A stretch of DNA of 64,000 nucleotides from Phoebastria nigripes (taxonomy: Eukaryota; Chordata; Aves; Procellariiformes; Diomedeidae): the NCBI GenBank assembly GCA_035582835.1, contig JAYKAV010000966.1, forward strand, positions 762,775 to 826,774. Direction: 5' to 3'. Both the position numbers and the translations under genes were made by a program. A model generated the notes under the pieces. It did not search any database. It worked only from the letters and a program-made list of their open reading frames with translations, and was not told where the DNA came from. The number at the start of each line of letters is the position of its first letter. Positions within the stretch are counted from its first letter, which is position 1. Shown piece by piece: positions 26,026 through 37,100 of the stretch.

Positions 26026-26439
26026 TGTATTGGGTTTGCATAGCAAGGTTTTGGTAGCGGGGGGGCTACAGGGATAGCTTCTGTGAGAAGCTGCTAGAAG
26101 CTTTCCCCATGTCCGATAGAGCCAGTGCCAGCCGGCTCCAAGACAGACCTGCCACTGGCCAAGGCTGAGCCCATCAGTGACAGTGGTAGTGCCTCTGTGA
26201 TAACATATTTAAAAGGGAAAACAAACAAACAAACAAACAAAAAACCCAAAAGAAAAACCTGTGCAACAGCAATTGCAGCCAGAGAGAGGAGTGAGAATAT
26301 GTGAGAGAAACAACTCTGCAGACACCAAGGTCGGTGAAGAAGGAGGGGGAGGAGGTGCTCCAGGCGCCGGAGTAGAGATTCCCCTGCAGCCTGTGGTGAA
26401 GACCATGGTGAGGCAGGCTGTCCCCCTGAAGCCCATGGA

Positions 26440-26795
26440 GGTCCATGGTGGAGCAGATATCCACCTGCAGCCTGGGGAGGACCCCATGCCGGAGCAGGTG
26501 GATGCCCGAAGGAGGCTATGACCCTGTGGGAAGCCCACGCTGGAGCAGGCTTCTGGCAGGACCTGTGGACCCGTGGAGAGAGGAGCCCACGCTGGAGCAG
26601 GTTTGCTGGCAGGACTTGTGACCCTGTGGGGGACCCATGCTGGAGCAGTCTGTTCCTGAAGGACTGCACCCCATGGAAAGGACCCACGCTGGAGCAGTTT
26701 GTGAAGAACTGCAGCCCATGGGAAGGACTCACATTGGAGAAGTTCGTGAAGGACTGTCTCCCGTGGGAGGGACCCCACGCTGGAGCAGGGGAAGA
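26440..26795 (+). repeat. Minisatellite-like array inside the LTR (period 41-52 bp)
   Basis: The core word TGGAGCAG, or a one- to two-base variant, recurs at 26449, 26490, 26541, 26593, 26641, 26690, 26735 and 26781. Most copies are preceded by CCCACGC- or CCCATG-like sequence and followed by GGACTG- or GACCTG-like sequence. Unit spacing drifts between 41 and 52 bp. Such arrays often vary in copy number, which may explain the ambiguous bases just downstream. Confidence 0.8.
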
Positions 26796-26985
26796 GTGTG
26801 AGGAGGAAGGAGCAGCAGAGACGTGTGATGAACTGACCGCAACCCCCATTCCCCGTCCCCCTGTGCCACTCNGGGNGAGGAGGTAGAGAANTCGGGAGTA
26901 AAGTTAAGCCCGGGAAGAAGGGAGGGGGGAAGGTGTTTTTAAGATTTGTTTTTATTTCTCATTATCCTACTCTGATTTGATTGGC

Positions 26986-26991
26986 AATAAA
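26986..26991 (+). promoter_or_regulatory. Polyadenylation signal of the LTR
   Basis: The canonical AATAAA lies about 190 bp before the 3' end of the LTR and sets its + orientation. If the plexin first intron spans this site, it is a potential sense-strand premature polyadenylation signal. Use is not shown by the sequence. Confidence 0.5.
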
Positions 26992-27178
26992 TTAAATTAT
27001 TTTTTCCCCGAGTTGAGTCTGTTTTGCTGGTGATGGTAATTGGTGAGTGATCTCTCCCTGTCCTTGTCTCGACCCACCAGCCTTTCATCATATTTTTCTG
27101 CCCCTGTCCAGTTGAGGAGGGGAGTGATAAAGTGGCTTTGGTGGGCACCTGGCATCCAGCCAGGGTCAACCCACCACA

Positions 27179-27211
27179 GCTCATTCTTGCCAGATGAAAC
27201 CATGGTATAGG
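27179..27211 (+). repeat. Right 33-bp direct repeat flanking the solo LTR
   Basis: This is an exact copy of 25993-26025, starting on the base after the terminal CA of the LTR. After it the two flanks diverge (left continues into the LTR, right into AAACCCTGG). Confidence 0.95.
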
Positions 27212-30200
27212 AAACCCTGGTTTTTGGTAACCTGAGTTTGTGGTTCCATGTGTCTTCCATTTGTTTTACCTAGGGATTGCAGAAAGACACCTGCAGAATG
27301 ACAGGGACCAAGGGCATAACATTCATTATTCCCTTGGCAAATCCATAATTTCCAACCAGTCCTTGTAAAAGAAGACCCGTATCAATATAGCTATTACACA
27401 TATTAAAAAAAGAAACCTTATATTATTGAAAATTACTCAAAAAATTTAAGAAAAACAATTGAGAATTTGCCTTGTGAAAGCAAGCAAAACTTTCGTCTTC
27501 CACATCAGGACTAGAATCTGTATTGTAAGTATTTGTCCATTTTTTGCCACTTTGCCAGCAGTTTAACCAGGTGGGATGGCTTGTCCCATATGAAGACACC
27601 CTATATCTTAGCAAATTGTGTTTTGAGGAGCCGTGAAAGAGAAGGAAAATTACTCCTTTTATGTTTGAGCAGTACAGGCTATCACAACTTCTAATGAAGT
27701 GGATATTGGCTTTTCATTCTCCACAAAGTGACCTCCCACAGCTCACTGACCCACAGGTCCCATCTGCTAACAGCAAACTATCACAACTAAAGGGATGGAC
27801 ATCCATCACAGTGATCACTATTCTTGGTGGTTCTACTAAACCAATTTTGGACCTATGCCATAGTCTACAAAAGAAGTCATTCTTCTTTCTCCAAAGCCTT
27901 TCCAGCGTGTTGCCATGCTCTTAGGAAACGGGCTTGAATCCTGCAGTGTTTTTCCAGGTGATACCTTCTCTGAACCAGTGAGCTCCATCGTTCATTGGTT
28001 TTAGGAAATAGTAATAAAAGTTGTAGCTGGGGAGGAGAGTGCTCACGTTTACCTACAGTTCTCACAGAAGTAGAAGCTTTGAAATCCAAACTGAAAATCT
28101 GCTCAGCCCCTGCCTCACATGCATTCTCCAGTTTCTGTTCTGAATTCCTTTGAGCTTAAAAATGAAAGCTGAATTCTTTTTGACTTGTGGAAAACCTATC
28201 GGAAGCTAAAAGCAAAGTTACTCAAAATGAGGGAGAAGAGAAATTTCTTTTCATTCCTTTTTCCCCAAATATCTATGCCATTTGGGTGCATTCTTTGGAT
28301 TTTTACCTTTTTTATGTTGCAATTTTTGGGTCTTTTTACCAATTTTTTTCCAGTTTTAGGGTCTTTTGGATCTTTTGGGGTCTCCCTGATTAGGGGAAAG
28401 TTTGCAGGGAGAACCACAGTTCTCTGCATCGCATACTGTTAAAGCATATCAGTATCTGCCTCTCTTGGCAGAAGCATTTGTCTCTAGACCCAGAATTTCA
28501 AGTAACAAAACTTTGTCTGGATGAGATAAGGTATCAGAGTTTAATTCAGTATATATGTATGTGGTTAGTGAAGAACAACTCTGCAAAAACACCACAGAAG
28601 CTAAACTGGTGAGATTATTCCTTTGCTGAAGACTTTGTTGTCCATCGGTTTTGGGAATAACACTTGTTTTAGTTCTCAGTTACTCCGATTTCAGGCAAAA
28701 TTTGGTATTCTTTCATTTCAGCTGAAATGAATGTAAGAAGTTAAGTAACATAAAGTTAAAGTTATACTGAAGGCTAATGAAAAGTGACTGGGGATGGCTG
28801 AAAAGTTGAAGGTTCCCGTATACAGATACAGCAGAGGATTGTGCAGTGAAGGAGGAAAACACCTGCCACATCCATGTCAGCATGTTGCTAGTGCTAATTC
28901 TTAAGAGTATTTATAATAGTGTGAAGTCAATTTGAAACTCACTTTGTGCTTGTAGATTATAGATGCTCTTTTTTTCTGCATGCCTTTTGACGAATTGACT
29001 TACTTAAGGTTATTGGTCTTGCTTGAGTAGAAAGACATAAAGTTATGGGTACTTAAATTAAAATTGATCTAGCAGTGGGGCAGAGCTCTGGTAGCTGTGT
29101 CATTCCAACACGGTGTCACTTTATGGCAGTTCCCCTGTATGAAGTGTTCTCCTGGGTGCTCTGTGTTTCCTGCACATAACTTACAGAGTTTCATATTTCT
29201 TGTAAGTGGCAAGACACTTTTTTTCGGTGGGTTTCTTTTAAAGTGCTTGGTTGCTGCCATCCTGCTTTCCTTGTCACCTGTCGAGTCTGTGAGAGACTAG
29301 AGAGGGGCTGTATGTTATCCTTACTTTCTTTTTAATTAACACGCACCTTTTCTTAAAAAATTTTTTCTGTTTTGGGAGTGTGTTTATTATTACTGCCATC
29401 CTTCTAGGATACTCATTGAAATCACGTTCAGTTGTCTGTAAGGTACATGAATCAGAAGAGGAGTATGTTTTGAGATGGGGGAAGGGACAGGGAAGGCAAT
29501 GATGAAAAAGGGAGGAATCCAAAAAGGAAATGACTTTTCAATTCAGGTAATCTTGATGAGAGAGTGATAAAGATGATTCTATTGACATCGCAGGGGGCGG
29601 GGAGCAAGAGGCAGGATGGAGACAAGACGTTGAGAGAGAGAAAAAAATGATGTGGTCAACTGCTCTGTCTGGGCTTCTTTTATCCTGAGTCTGCCAAGGG
29701 CTTAAAACTAAGTGCAAACTGAGGTCAGAAGTTGTATGTCAGCTCTCAGGACCAGGGCATGACTTTGAGTAAGCCACACAGGCCTATGTGTAATTAAAGT
29801 ATGTGATTAAGCCATTGAAATACATTTGCCATGCTGAATATCTCGGATTCCATGCTGCAGCCTGGGCTTCTTACTCATTTTCTCTTGTGTTTCTGTGACT
29901 TGTTCATTTAAAACAGAAGTTTTTCACAGCAGGAAACTGTTCCTTGATACATTTCCATAGCACCTAACTCAGTAGGGCATCTGCGTTAATAGCAGTCCTG
30001 TAGGTCCTACCACATGAGCTGGTCGTAGCAGGATTCCTCCAGCTGCTACTTCCCGGTTAAGTTAAGATCAGGTGAGAATGAGCTGTGGTTGTAGTGCATC
30101 TCATTTCATTTTGTTTGCTTTTTTCTTTCCTTAAGCCTGGTATTTGAGAAGTGCATGGGAATTTCATTCTGGATCTTTTCCATAGCATATTTAATTTTTG

Positions 30201-33025
30201 TTTAGTGTTTGCTTTGAAGGTGGGGGAGGGAAATGAAACCAACAGATACAGAGAATGAAGAACTGTTACCTTGCATGGAGGTCTGAGATAATCTGGCAGT
30301 GTNTGACGTGAGACTGGGATGGCAGGGAGTAAATGCCAAAAAACAAAACAAAACAAAAAAAAAATGCAGAATTAATGGAGAATGCATGTAGTTCTGAATA
30401 ATTTCAGTCAAAAATTTGATAACTAAACAAGGCAGCAAATAGTAGGGAGGAAGCATTACCCACTTTTGTACAGAGAGATGAATGACTCCTGTTAGAGTCT
30501 GGTTTAGAGGTGCAAAATGTACTTTTCCTGAAATCCTGGCTCTGGCATGAACCAGCAAGACTCTTCGTTCTGCCCGTGGGACAAAGGCCGGTGTATTGCA
30601 AGTGCAGCCTCTGTGTCATTAAGCTGGGTACCACAAAAGAACAAAATATTTTATTAATCCACTGAAAAAAATGGACATGGAGGTGAACTGAGTACAGAAA
30701 TTAAGGTACAGTAAATTACTTGCCATTCATTTGAGGCATATTTTATAAGTATAGCTATTTATGGCTTTTTTTGACTGAGAGCAGAGATGATGATAATCTA
30801 ACAATAATTACCTTGTGGGAAAAACAGGAACAATGAATCTGAATTCTTCAGCGTTTGATCCTTATGCAATAGATAGTAAAATGATAAAACTTTCATGAAA
30901 CAACATTGCAGTAGTATGTCAACCTGTTTTTTTATTTCATTGCAGATAACTGTAATGGAAAATATTTGAAACTAGATGACATGCATTATGACATACCATT
31001 TAGCCACAGAGATGTAAGCTGGGATCAAAGCTTGTATGGAAAATTGAGGTCCTTGGGAGCAGGAAGAAAAGAGGAGTTTCTGACAAATAATATCAGAATT
31101 CTTCTGGGTTCCTTAGAGCGGGTCTAAGGTTGTTGTAGAGAGGTCCAACATTTCATTACGTTGCAAGGCACGTGCTGAAGTCTGTGTGTCTGAAGAATGG
31201 GTTATAATTCTTAGCCTTTTCTTGGTCACCGTCATATGAGGTCAACCTGTCATTAGAAGTCAGGCTTGTGCTGTCGGTAACGTACTGTCTCTTCTTTGAC
31301 CTCATTTTACAGTTAGCTACTCAGTTTGGTACATGATAAGAGCTTTAGCAAAACAAGATTGAAGTTAGCCTTCATTATTACCCTGAGTTACATTTAGTAG
31401 GTTTTTGGTTTTTTAGAAGTTAGAATCACTCTGCTTTTAGAAAAGCTGTTCTCACCATTGCACACGCATTTTCTCTGTAGAGGAGCAAAATGCAGTCAAT
31501 GCTGGAGGGCAGGAGTTGTCTTTCTGCATCACTGGCGATGCCGGGGTGGTTTGGGGAGCTGGCAGATGGCTTGTGCTCACAACAAGAGTCCTTCCCTCCC
31601 TGCTCAAACTTTTGCAGCCCAGTTGTTGACATTTAACCTTAGTTATCCAGTATAAATGATGATTCAGGCAATTCTCTTTCACATCCTGCCAGAGCCTATT
31701 GCTGCTGCCAAAAAAGAAGTTATATCTGACACAGGAGCATGGTTCCTTTATTACTATTTTTATTATTTTTCTTTTATTTTTTCAGTTCCTCGTTTTGGCA
31801 TTCTATGCTATTTTCCTCCTCCTGCAAGGCTTTTGCCTGTCAGATCACGTTGTTAAACGTTTCTCTTGTCTTTTCTGGGTTTTTATTTTTTCTTTCTATT
31901 CACAGTTCCAGATATTTTCAGATTTAACTTGAGATTCCCTGTAAGTTTACAGGTTCTTTCCTCATCAGACTGTGGAGTCACATGGCTAACTTTGAAAATG
32001 AAAATACTGTGGATCATATTTGTTTTTCAGTACTTCCTCCAAACAGTATTTATCTTTTCCCCCTAACATCAATGTGTCCAAGCATGCTACCTTCTGCTTT
32101 CTGCTCTCAGAACTAAACACTTGCAGAAAACATTGACAAAATGTTTTGTGCTTAGGAAGCCAGCTGGGACTTGCCTCCTCATTTAACTCTTCAGGTTAAA
32201 ATTAGAGCCCTTCTTATAAGTTTCAGAAGGTCTTTGTCTAATTCCAAACAGCCAGATGATCTGCTTGGGAAGTAAAAATTCTGGAAAAAAAAAACAGTAA
32301 CAGATTATTAAGTCCATAAAACTCTAAGTGGTGTTCTTAAGACAGATTTGAAACTGTTAAGTTGCAGTGCTCAAGTGAATTGAAGTGTTGGACTGTAATG
32401 CATACCAGCAGTCAAAGGCATTGTTGCATATTAAGGGCTCTACCATCTTCCAGCTTTACATTGATGAAGGATTAGTGTAACACCTTCTCGAAGAGCATCA
32501 GCAGCTAGATCCAGACTTACTTGTAGTCAATGGAAGGTTTTTTTCCTTTCTGAGGAAAGTCCTGCAACACCAAGTGTCTCAAACACTTTTGTGTAAATTC
32601 TCCCCCTCTATTAAGGAGGAGCCACCCGAAACATTGGGATCCTCCAGCTTATTTTTAAAATCTCAACAATAAATAATTCACACAGTATGAAACTGTCTGG
32701 AGAAGCACTAGCACTTCTTGGCACTCTACGTTGTTTCAAATTGCCTGTTGTTCTCATTGTGCTTTAGCACAGGATTGATTATCTAATTGGTTATACGATA
32801 ATCAGTTAGACATATGACCTTGTTTAATCCTTCCCCAACATACTAAATTGCTAGACAATTAACAGGATTTGAGGCTTTCCATAATCTTCATGATGTCTAC
32901 ACATGCATAAGAATAAGTGTATTTGTGTCTGAAATCATGAAAGAAAAAACCCTTCATGTTGCTGAATTTTGTGTAAATTTTATTTTTCAGTATGTTTCAT
33001 GTTCTTCTTTTCTTTCCCTTTTTAG
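27212..33025. other. Noncoding stretch just upstream of the first coding exon
   Basis: No upstream noncoding exon could be identified. T-rich low-complexity DNA with repeated GGGTCTTTT-like words lies at about 28240-28390. An (AAAAC)n repeat lies at 30338-30364, and a pyrimidine-rich stretch at 31740-31900 opens short hydrophobic frames on the + strand. The end, from about 32950, is the branch-point and polypyrimidine region of the acceptor at 33025. It is most simply the 3' part of a 5'-UTR intron. An N lies at 30303. Confidence 0.6.
30338..30364. repeat. (AAAAC)n simple repeat
   Basis: This is an A-rich tract with C at 30344, 30349 and 30354, giving a 5-base period. It is a short microsatellite, and a single N lies about 35 bp upstream at 30303. 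Confidence 0.85.
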
Positions 33026-33038
33026 GTATTACATAGAA
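32981..33038 (+). promoter_or_regulatory. Tandem splice acceptors and 5' leader of the first coding exon
   Basis: Two acceptors with good pyrimidine tracts lie 35 bp apart. TTTTTCAG ends at 32990 and CCCTTTTTAG ends at 33025. With the downstream acceptor the exon leader is 13 bases (33026-33038) and contains no ATG. With the upstream acceptor the leader gains an ATG at 32992 that opens a 14-codon upstream ORF. Its TAG stop (33034-33036) lies two bases before the main ATG. The main start has a good Kozak context: A at -3 and G at +4. Which acceptor is used cannot be read from the sequence alone. Confidence 0.55.
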
Positions 33039-34136
33039 ATGGCTTTATGGATCTGGACACTGAGCATTTTGAGCTGTTTTTGCATCACCTTATCCAGAAA
33101 TGAGGAACTGAAATTTTTTCAGAGTGCAACAGAGCTAAATCATCTAACAGTGGATAATGACACTGGGATAATCTATCTGGGAGTGGTAAATGCTCTGTAT
33201 CAGCTTACAGAAAACCTGGATGTAATAAGGTCTGTAGAAACAGGTCCAAGAAAGGACAACAAAAAGTGCACACCTCCCATTGATGAAAATCAATGTAAAG
33301 AGGCAGTACTGACTGACAATTATAACAAATTACTGTTGCTGAACAAGGCGGATAAAACAATTGTGGTGTGTGGAAGCCTTTTTAAGGGAATCTGTGCCAT
33401 CAGAGATCTAGAAGACATTGGCAATGAGAAGTATTATGTAGACAGTAGCGGAGAAAAGTCCTTTGTAGCAAGCAACGATGAGAATGTATCAACTGTGGGA
33501 TTGATCACTTCCTTGAATAACGACCGAGTGCTGTTTGTTGGGAAAGGGAATGGACCAAATGATAATGGGATAATAATCAGCACTCGGCAGCTCTACGAAA
33601 GGGATGGGAAAGACATTTTTGAAATGTATACGGACTCGGCAGCTGTTAAGTCAGCTTATCACTCATCAAGCACACAACAATTTGTGGCAGTCTTTGAGGA
33701 TAAAAATTATGTTTATTTTATTTTTAATCAGCAAGAGAAACAGCCTGTCAATAACCGCACACTGATTGCGCGTCTGTGCAAAGATGATGCCCATTATTAT
33801 TCCTACTTTGAAATGGACTTGGGTTGCAAAGATGATGATGGTGCCTATGACCACTGTCATTCTGCTTACGTCACGACGCCAGGAGAAGAGCTGGCTGAGA
33901 GCATGGCTCAGCAGAGACAAACTACAGATGCTCTCTCAGATGACAAAGTTCTCCTTGCACTCTTCAGCAAAGTAAACAAAGATAACGGCTCTCTAAAATC
34001 TGCCATGTGTGTGTTCTCCTTGCGGCACATCAATGAAAAGATGGAAAAAAACCGGAACGATTGCTACACTAAAAAGAATACCAGCTCATTTTACAAACTT
34101 TTTGCAGCAGAAAACCCGTGTGCATCACATGGACTG
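33039..34136 (+). CDS. PLXNB2: Plexin exon A (first coding): signal peptide and most of the Sema domain
   Basis: It codes residues 1-366. The exon begins at 33026, and the ATG at 33039 is the first in frame after the acceptor. A hydrophobic signal peptide ends near S19/R20. Sema landmarks follow: ELNHL (32-36), VVNALYQL (49-56), DNKKCTPP (73-80) with C77 and C86, CGSLFKGIC (111-119), [11 protein letters not shown] (137-147) and VGKGNGP (167-173). An N-glycosylation sequon is at N239. The donor GTAATA starts at 34137, phase 0. A single large exon carrying most of Sema is typical of plexins. Residues about 278-300 appear to be extra compared with mammalian PLXNB2. Confidence 0.95.
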
Positions 34137-37100
34137 GTAATATCAATTCTAAAACTGATGTTTTAGAATCTGTGTTAGAATTAGTGGAAAATACACAACT
34201 GCATGTTTTTGGGCGGCTTTGACTAAACTATAGTGAGATCAGATGACTGAAAACTCAATAGCTGGATACACTATAGAAATGGAATGTGGTTGGGGGGGGT
34301 GCGGAACAGGTCAAGCAAGAAGTGGCAAGATAGTCATCTTTTTAAAAAAGATTTGATGTCTTCTGAAAGATTAATACTGGTTTCATAAATGCATTTCTTT
34401 TAAAGGGTTCCTGGTATGGAAATTACTGAGTCAAATGCAGTGATTTGTTACGCCCATGATCAGCTTCCAGATGATCACTATAGACAATTCTGGTCTCAGT
34501 CAACATATTTGTAATGTTTTTAAATGGTATTAAGAATGTTGTAGGTGATATCTGGAGTTCAGTGTTGTTTCTCACTTGGATTTGAATTTTCAGATAATTG
34601 GAAATATGCATGTTTCTTGTATTCAGGTGGTGTTCATATTTTGCTCTGGCTCAAAATAATTCCATAGCATGATGGCCATCTTCCTTTTCTTTTTATGGCT
34701 TGTCATTACCTTGGCTATGAGGTTTTTGGAGGGCACTGTTACACTCCTCCAGATACTGTTCCTCAATTTATGACTGCACCTCTGAGAGGCAGTTTTCAGC
34801 ATCTCTGTTGACTTTGTGATGTTTTTGCCCACACTACTCAACTTGTTCCCAAGCCCTACTTGTGTATGCTATTTGTTACTGCAGCCAACCCTAAACTGGG
34901 TTGAGGAGTTGAATCATCTTAAAAATAACTCAGCCAGCTTTTAGGAGGATGTCTTAATTCCCCAACCTGAGCAAGTTACACACTTGCATAAGCAGCTGTT
35001 TGAGCACAGCTTGAGAAGTAGTGCGCTACAGTCTGGGGGTAGGAGTTAGTTAACAGCTGAAGAGATGGGGCATGGGAATACCTTATGTTGGTATTGACCC
35101 AGAATCCTTCATCTCATGAAACCACAGCCCTCTCCCGCACAGTAGGTTGCTAGCGCTGATAAGAAGCCGAAAGAACACTCTTTGCTTCCAAACACCAGTG
35201 TTACTCATTGCAGTACCCTGCATCTGAGGTGAGCATCAAACATAGAAATCCTGAATGTGACAAGTGGAGTGGCCGTGGCATCCGGCAAAAAGGAGGTGTG
35301 GATTTCAGATCAGAAAGACAGTCTCATTACCAAATATAGCAGGGAAGGCAAGGTGTGAATGAACTTCCTTTTGGTGGCACTCCCTGCAGCTCAGGATTAA
35401 AGCGTAGTGAAGAGGGAATGTGTTGAAGTTCACGAGATGGTTGCCGGTGGATTGCTTTTCTATAGATAGCAGCAAATTAACAAACAAAACAGCATTAAAA
35501 AAACAGTCTTCCACACAAAATTGGTCAACCCAATCTATATGCCACGTTCATTTTAATTAAACAAACTGGTTACTTTTTAAACTGTGCTGCTATAATGAAA
35601 TAGAAACAAAGACTTTTCTCTCCCCATGTCTCCTGGAAAGTGAAAGCATTGAAGCAGTTTGCAATTAGCAGGCTGCTTTCTGATTGCTGCCTGTTGGCTG
35701 GGGGAAAATGGCCAGACAATCCATTTCTCTCTTTCTGCTCTTCTGTGTCTGAGGGGTATTATACTGGTAATAGGGCTGCACTTCATTCTTAGCTAGGAAT
35801 TAGTGATCTGAATGTTTAACATCACTCTGTATTGCTATTCCTTATTAGAATGCAAGCAAAAATTTCCCCTGTGGCTCTGAACACTTGCCGTACCTTTTGG
35901 GAAGTAAGAATGGTGTTATAGAGAAGCCGGTACTACAAAAAGAAGGGATGAATCTCACGGCCGTCACTGTGGCTGTGGAGAACGGGCATACTGTGGCCTT
36001 TCTGGGAACGTCAGATGGTAAAATTCTTAAGGTAACAAATCAGACTTAAAAGACGAACATTTTTAAAAGGTTGCGAACTGTAGCGATAGCATACTTCCAC
36101 TCTAAAAGTAAATGGGATTTATAAGATCGTATACCAGGAGCAAATTCTCTTGGAGCTTGGTATTTTTAATTTCAAAGAAAACCCACATTATTTCTGATGT
36201 ACCTCAGCTATCCGATACACAGGTTGAATTAGCATTGCCTGAATGACACTTTTCCTGAAGGATTAGATACCTACTGAGAGCCCTGTATAAACAGCCTTAG
36301 GTAATCTAACAGCTGCTCCAGCCTTATCTCTATTCAAGCCAGTACTAGTTTAAGAGCAACTTTTCATTTTGTAATCATTCTGGCCATTCAGTAAATAGAG
36401 ATGGCAATACAAAGCCCAAGCTGGAGCTCTGCTGAGTTCTGACTGTGTGGTGTAGGGCTCAAGGATTCACNTGTTTGTGGTTTTAAAATGTCAAGACTGC
36501 AACACCAAACACCTTCTTTTGCTTGAAGGGGAGTGATGGTCATGTGCCACTATGTGGTTTGAAATGTGAAGCTGAAACTTTGGTTACCATAAGGGAAGAC
36601 AACAAATTTGAACGTCTTCAAGTGCAAAGGCTCTGAGTTAAGAATTTTAATTTTACAGTATTAAAGTAAATCAGTATTTACAAAAAAAAGGGTACAAATA
36701 TTAGCTATTGTGAGCAGTGAGCAATTTCTTTTCATGACTTTTATGCTTTGCTTGCCGCTTTTGATGCCATATACTTCAAATTGCAATGTTTTCCCTGATG
36801 TGAATTTGTGAACTTGAGTAAACACAGGATTTTCATTAATCATAGAATCATAGAATCATTTAGGTTGGAAAAGACCTTTAAGATCATCAAGTCCAACCAT
36901 AAACCTAACACTGCCAAGTCCCACCAAACCATGTCCCTAAGTGCCACATCTACACGTCTTTTAAATACCTCCAGGGATGGTGACTCAACCACTTCCCTGG
37001 GCAGCCTGTTCCAATGCTTGATAACCCTTTCGGTGAAGAAATTTTTCCTAATATCCAATCTGAACCTCCCCTGATGCAACTTGAGGCCATTTCCTCTTGT

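Larger units (their letters stand above)
26026..27178 (+). mobile_element. Avian endogenous retrovirus solo LTR (family not assigned)
   Basis: The 1153-bp element starts TGTATTGGGTTTGCAT and ends CAACCCACCACA, giving the TG...CA termini of an LTR. It has an AATAAA at 26986-26991 followed by a U5-like segment. I recognise the two ends as those of a repeat common in bird genomes. No gag, pol or env sequence is attached, so it is a recombined solo LTR rather than a provirus. An internal tandem array (26440-26795) keeps long but meaningless frames open, including 251 codons on the minus strand. Ns at 26872, 26876 and 26891 fall in a G-rich patch. An (AAAC)n tract lies at about 26221-26244. Repbase family and age are not determinable by eye. 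Confidence 0.85.

Noticed and set aside
25544..26329. A 16-bp word (CTCTGCAGACACCAAG) shared by 25544-25559 and 26314-26329
   Set aside because: A single shared 16-mer is near chance expectation in 64 kb, and the flanks do not match.
26094..26849. 251-codon frame on the minus strand with Pro/Ser-rich repeats
   Set aside because: It lies inside the LTR tandem array and runs antisense to the element. The repeat period keeps it open; it is not a gene.
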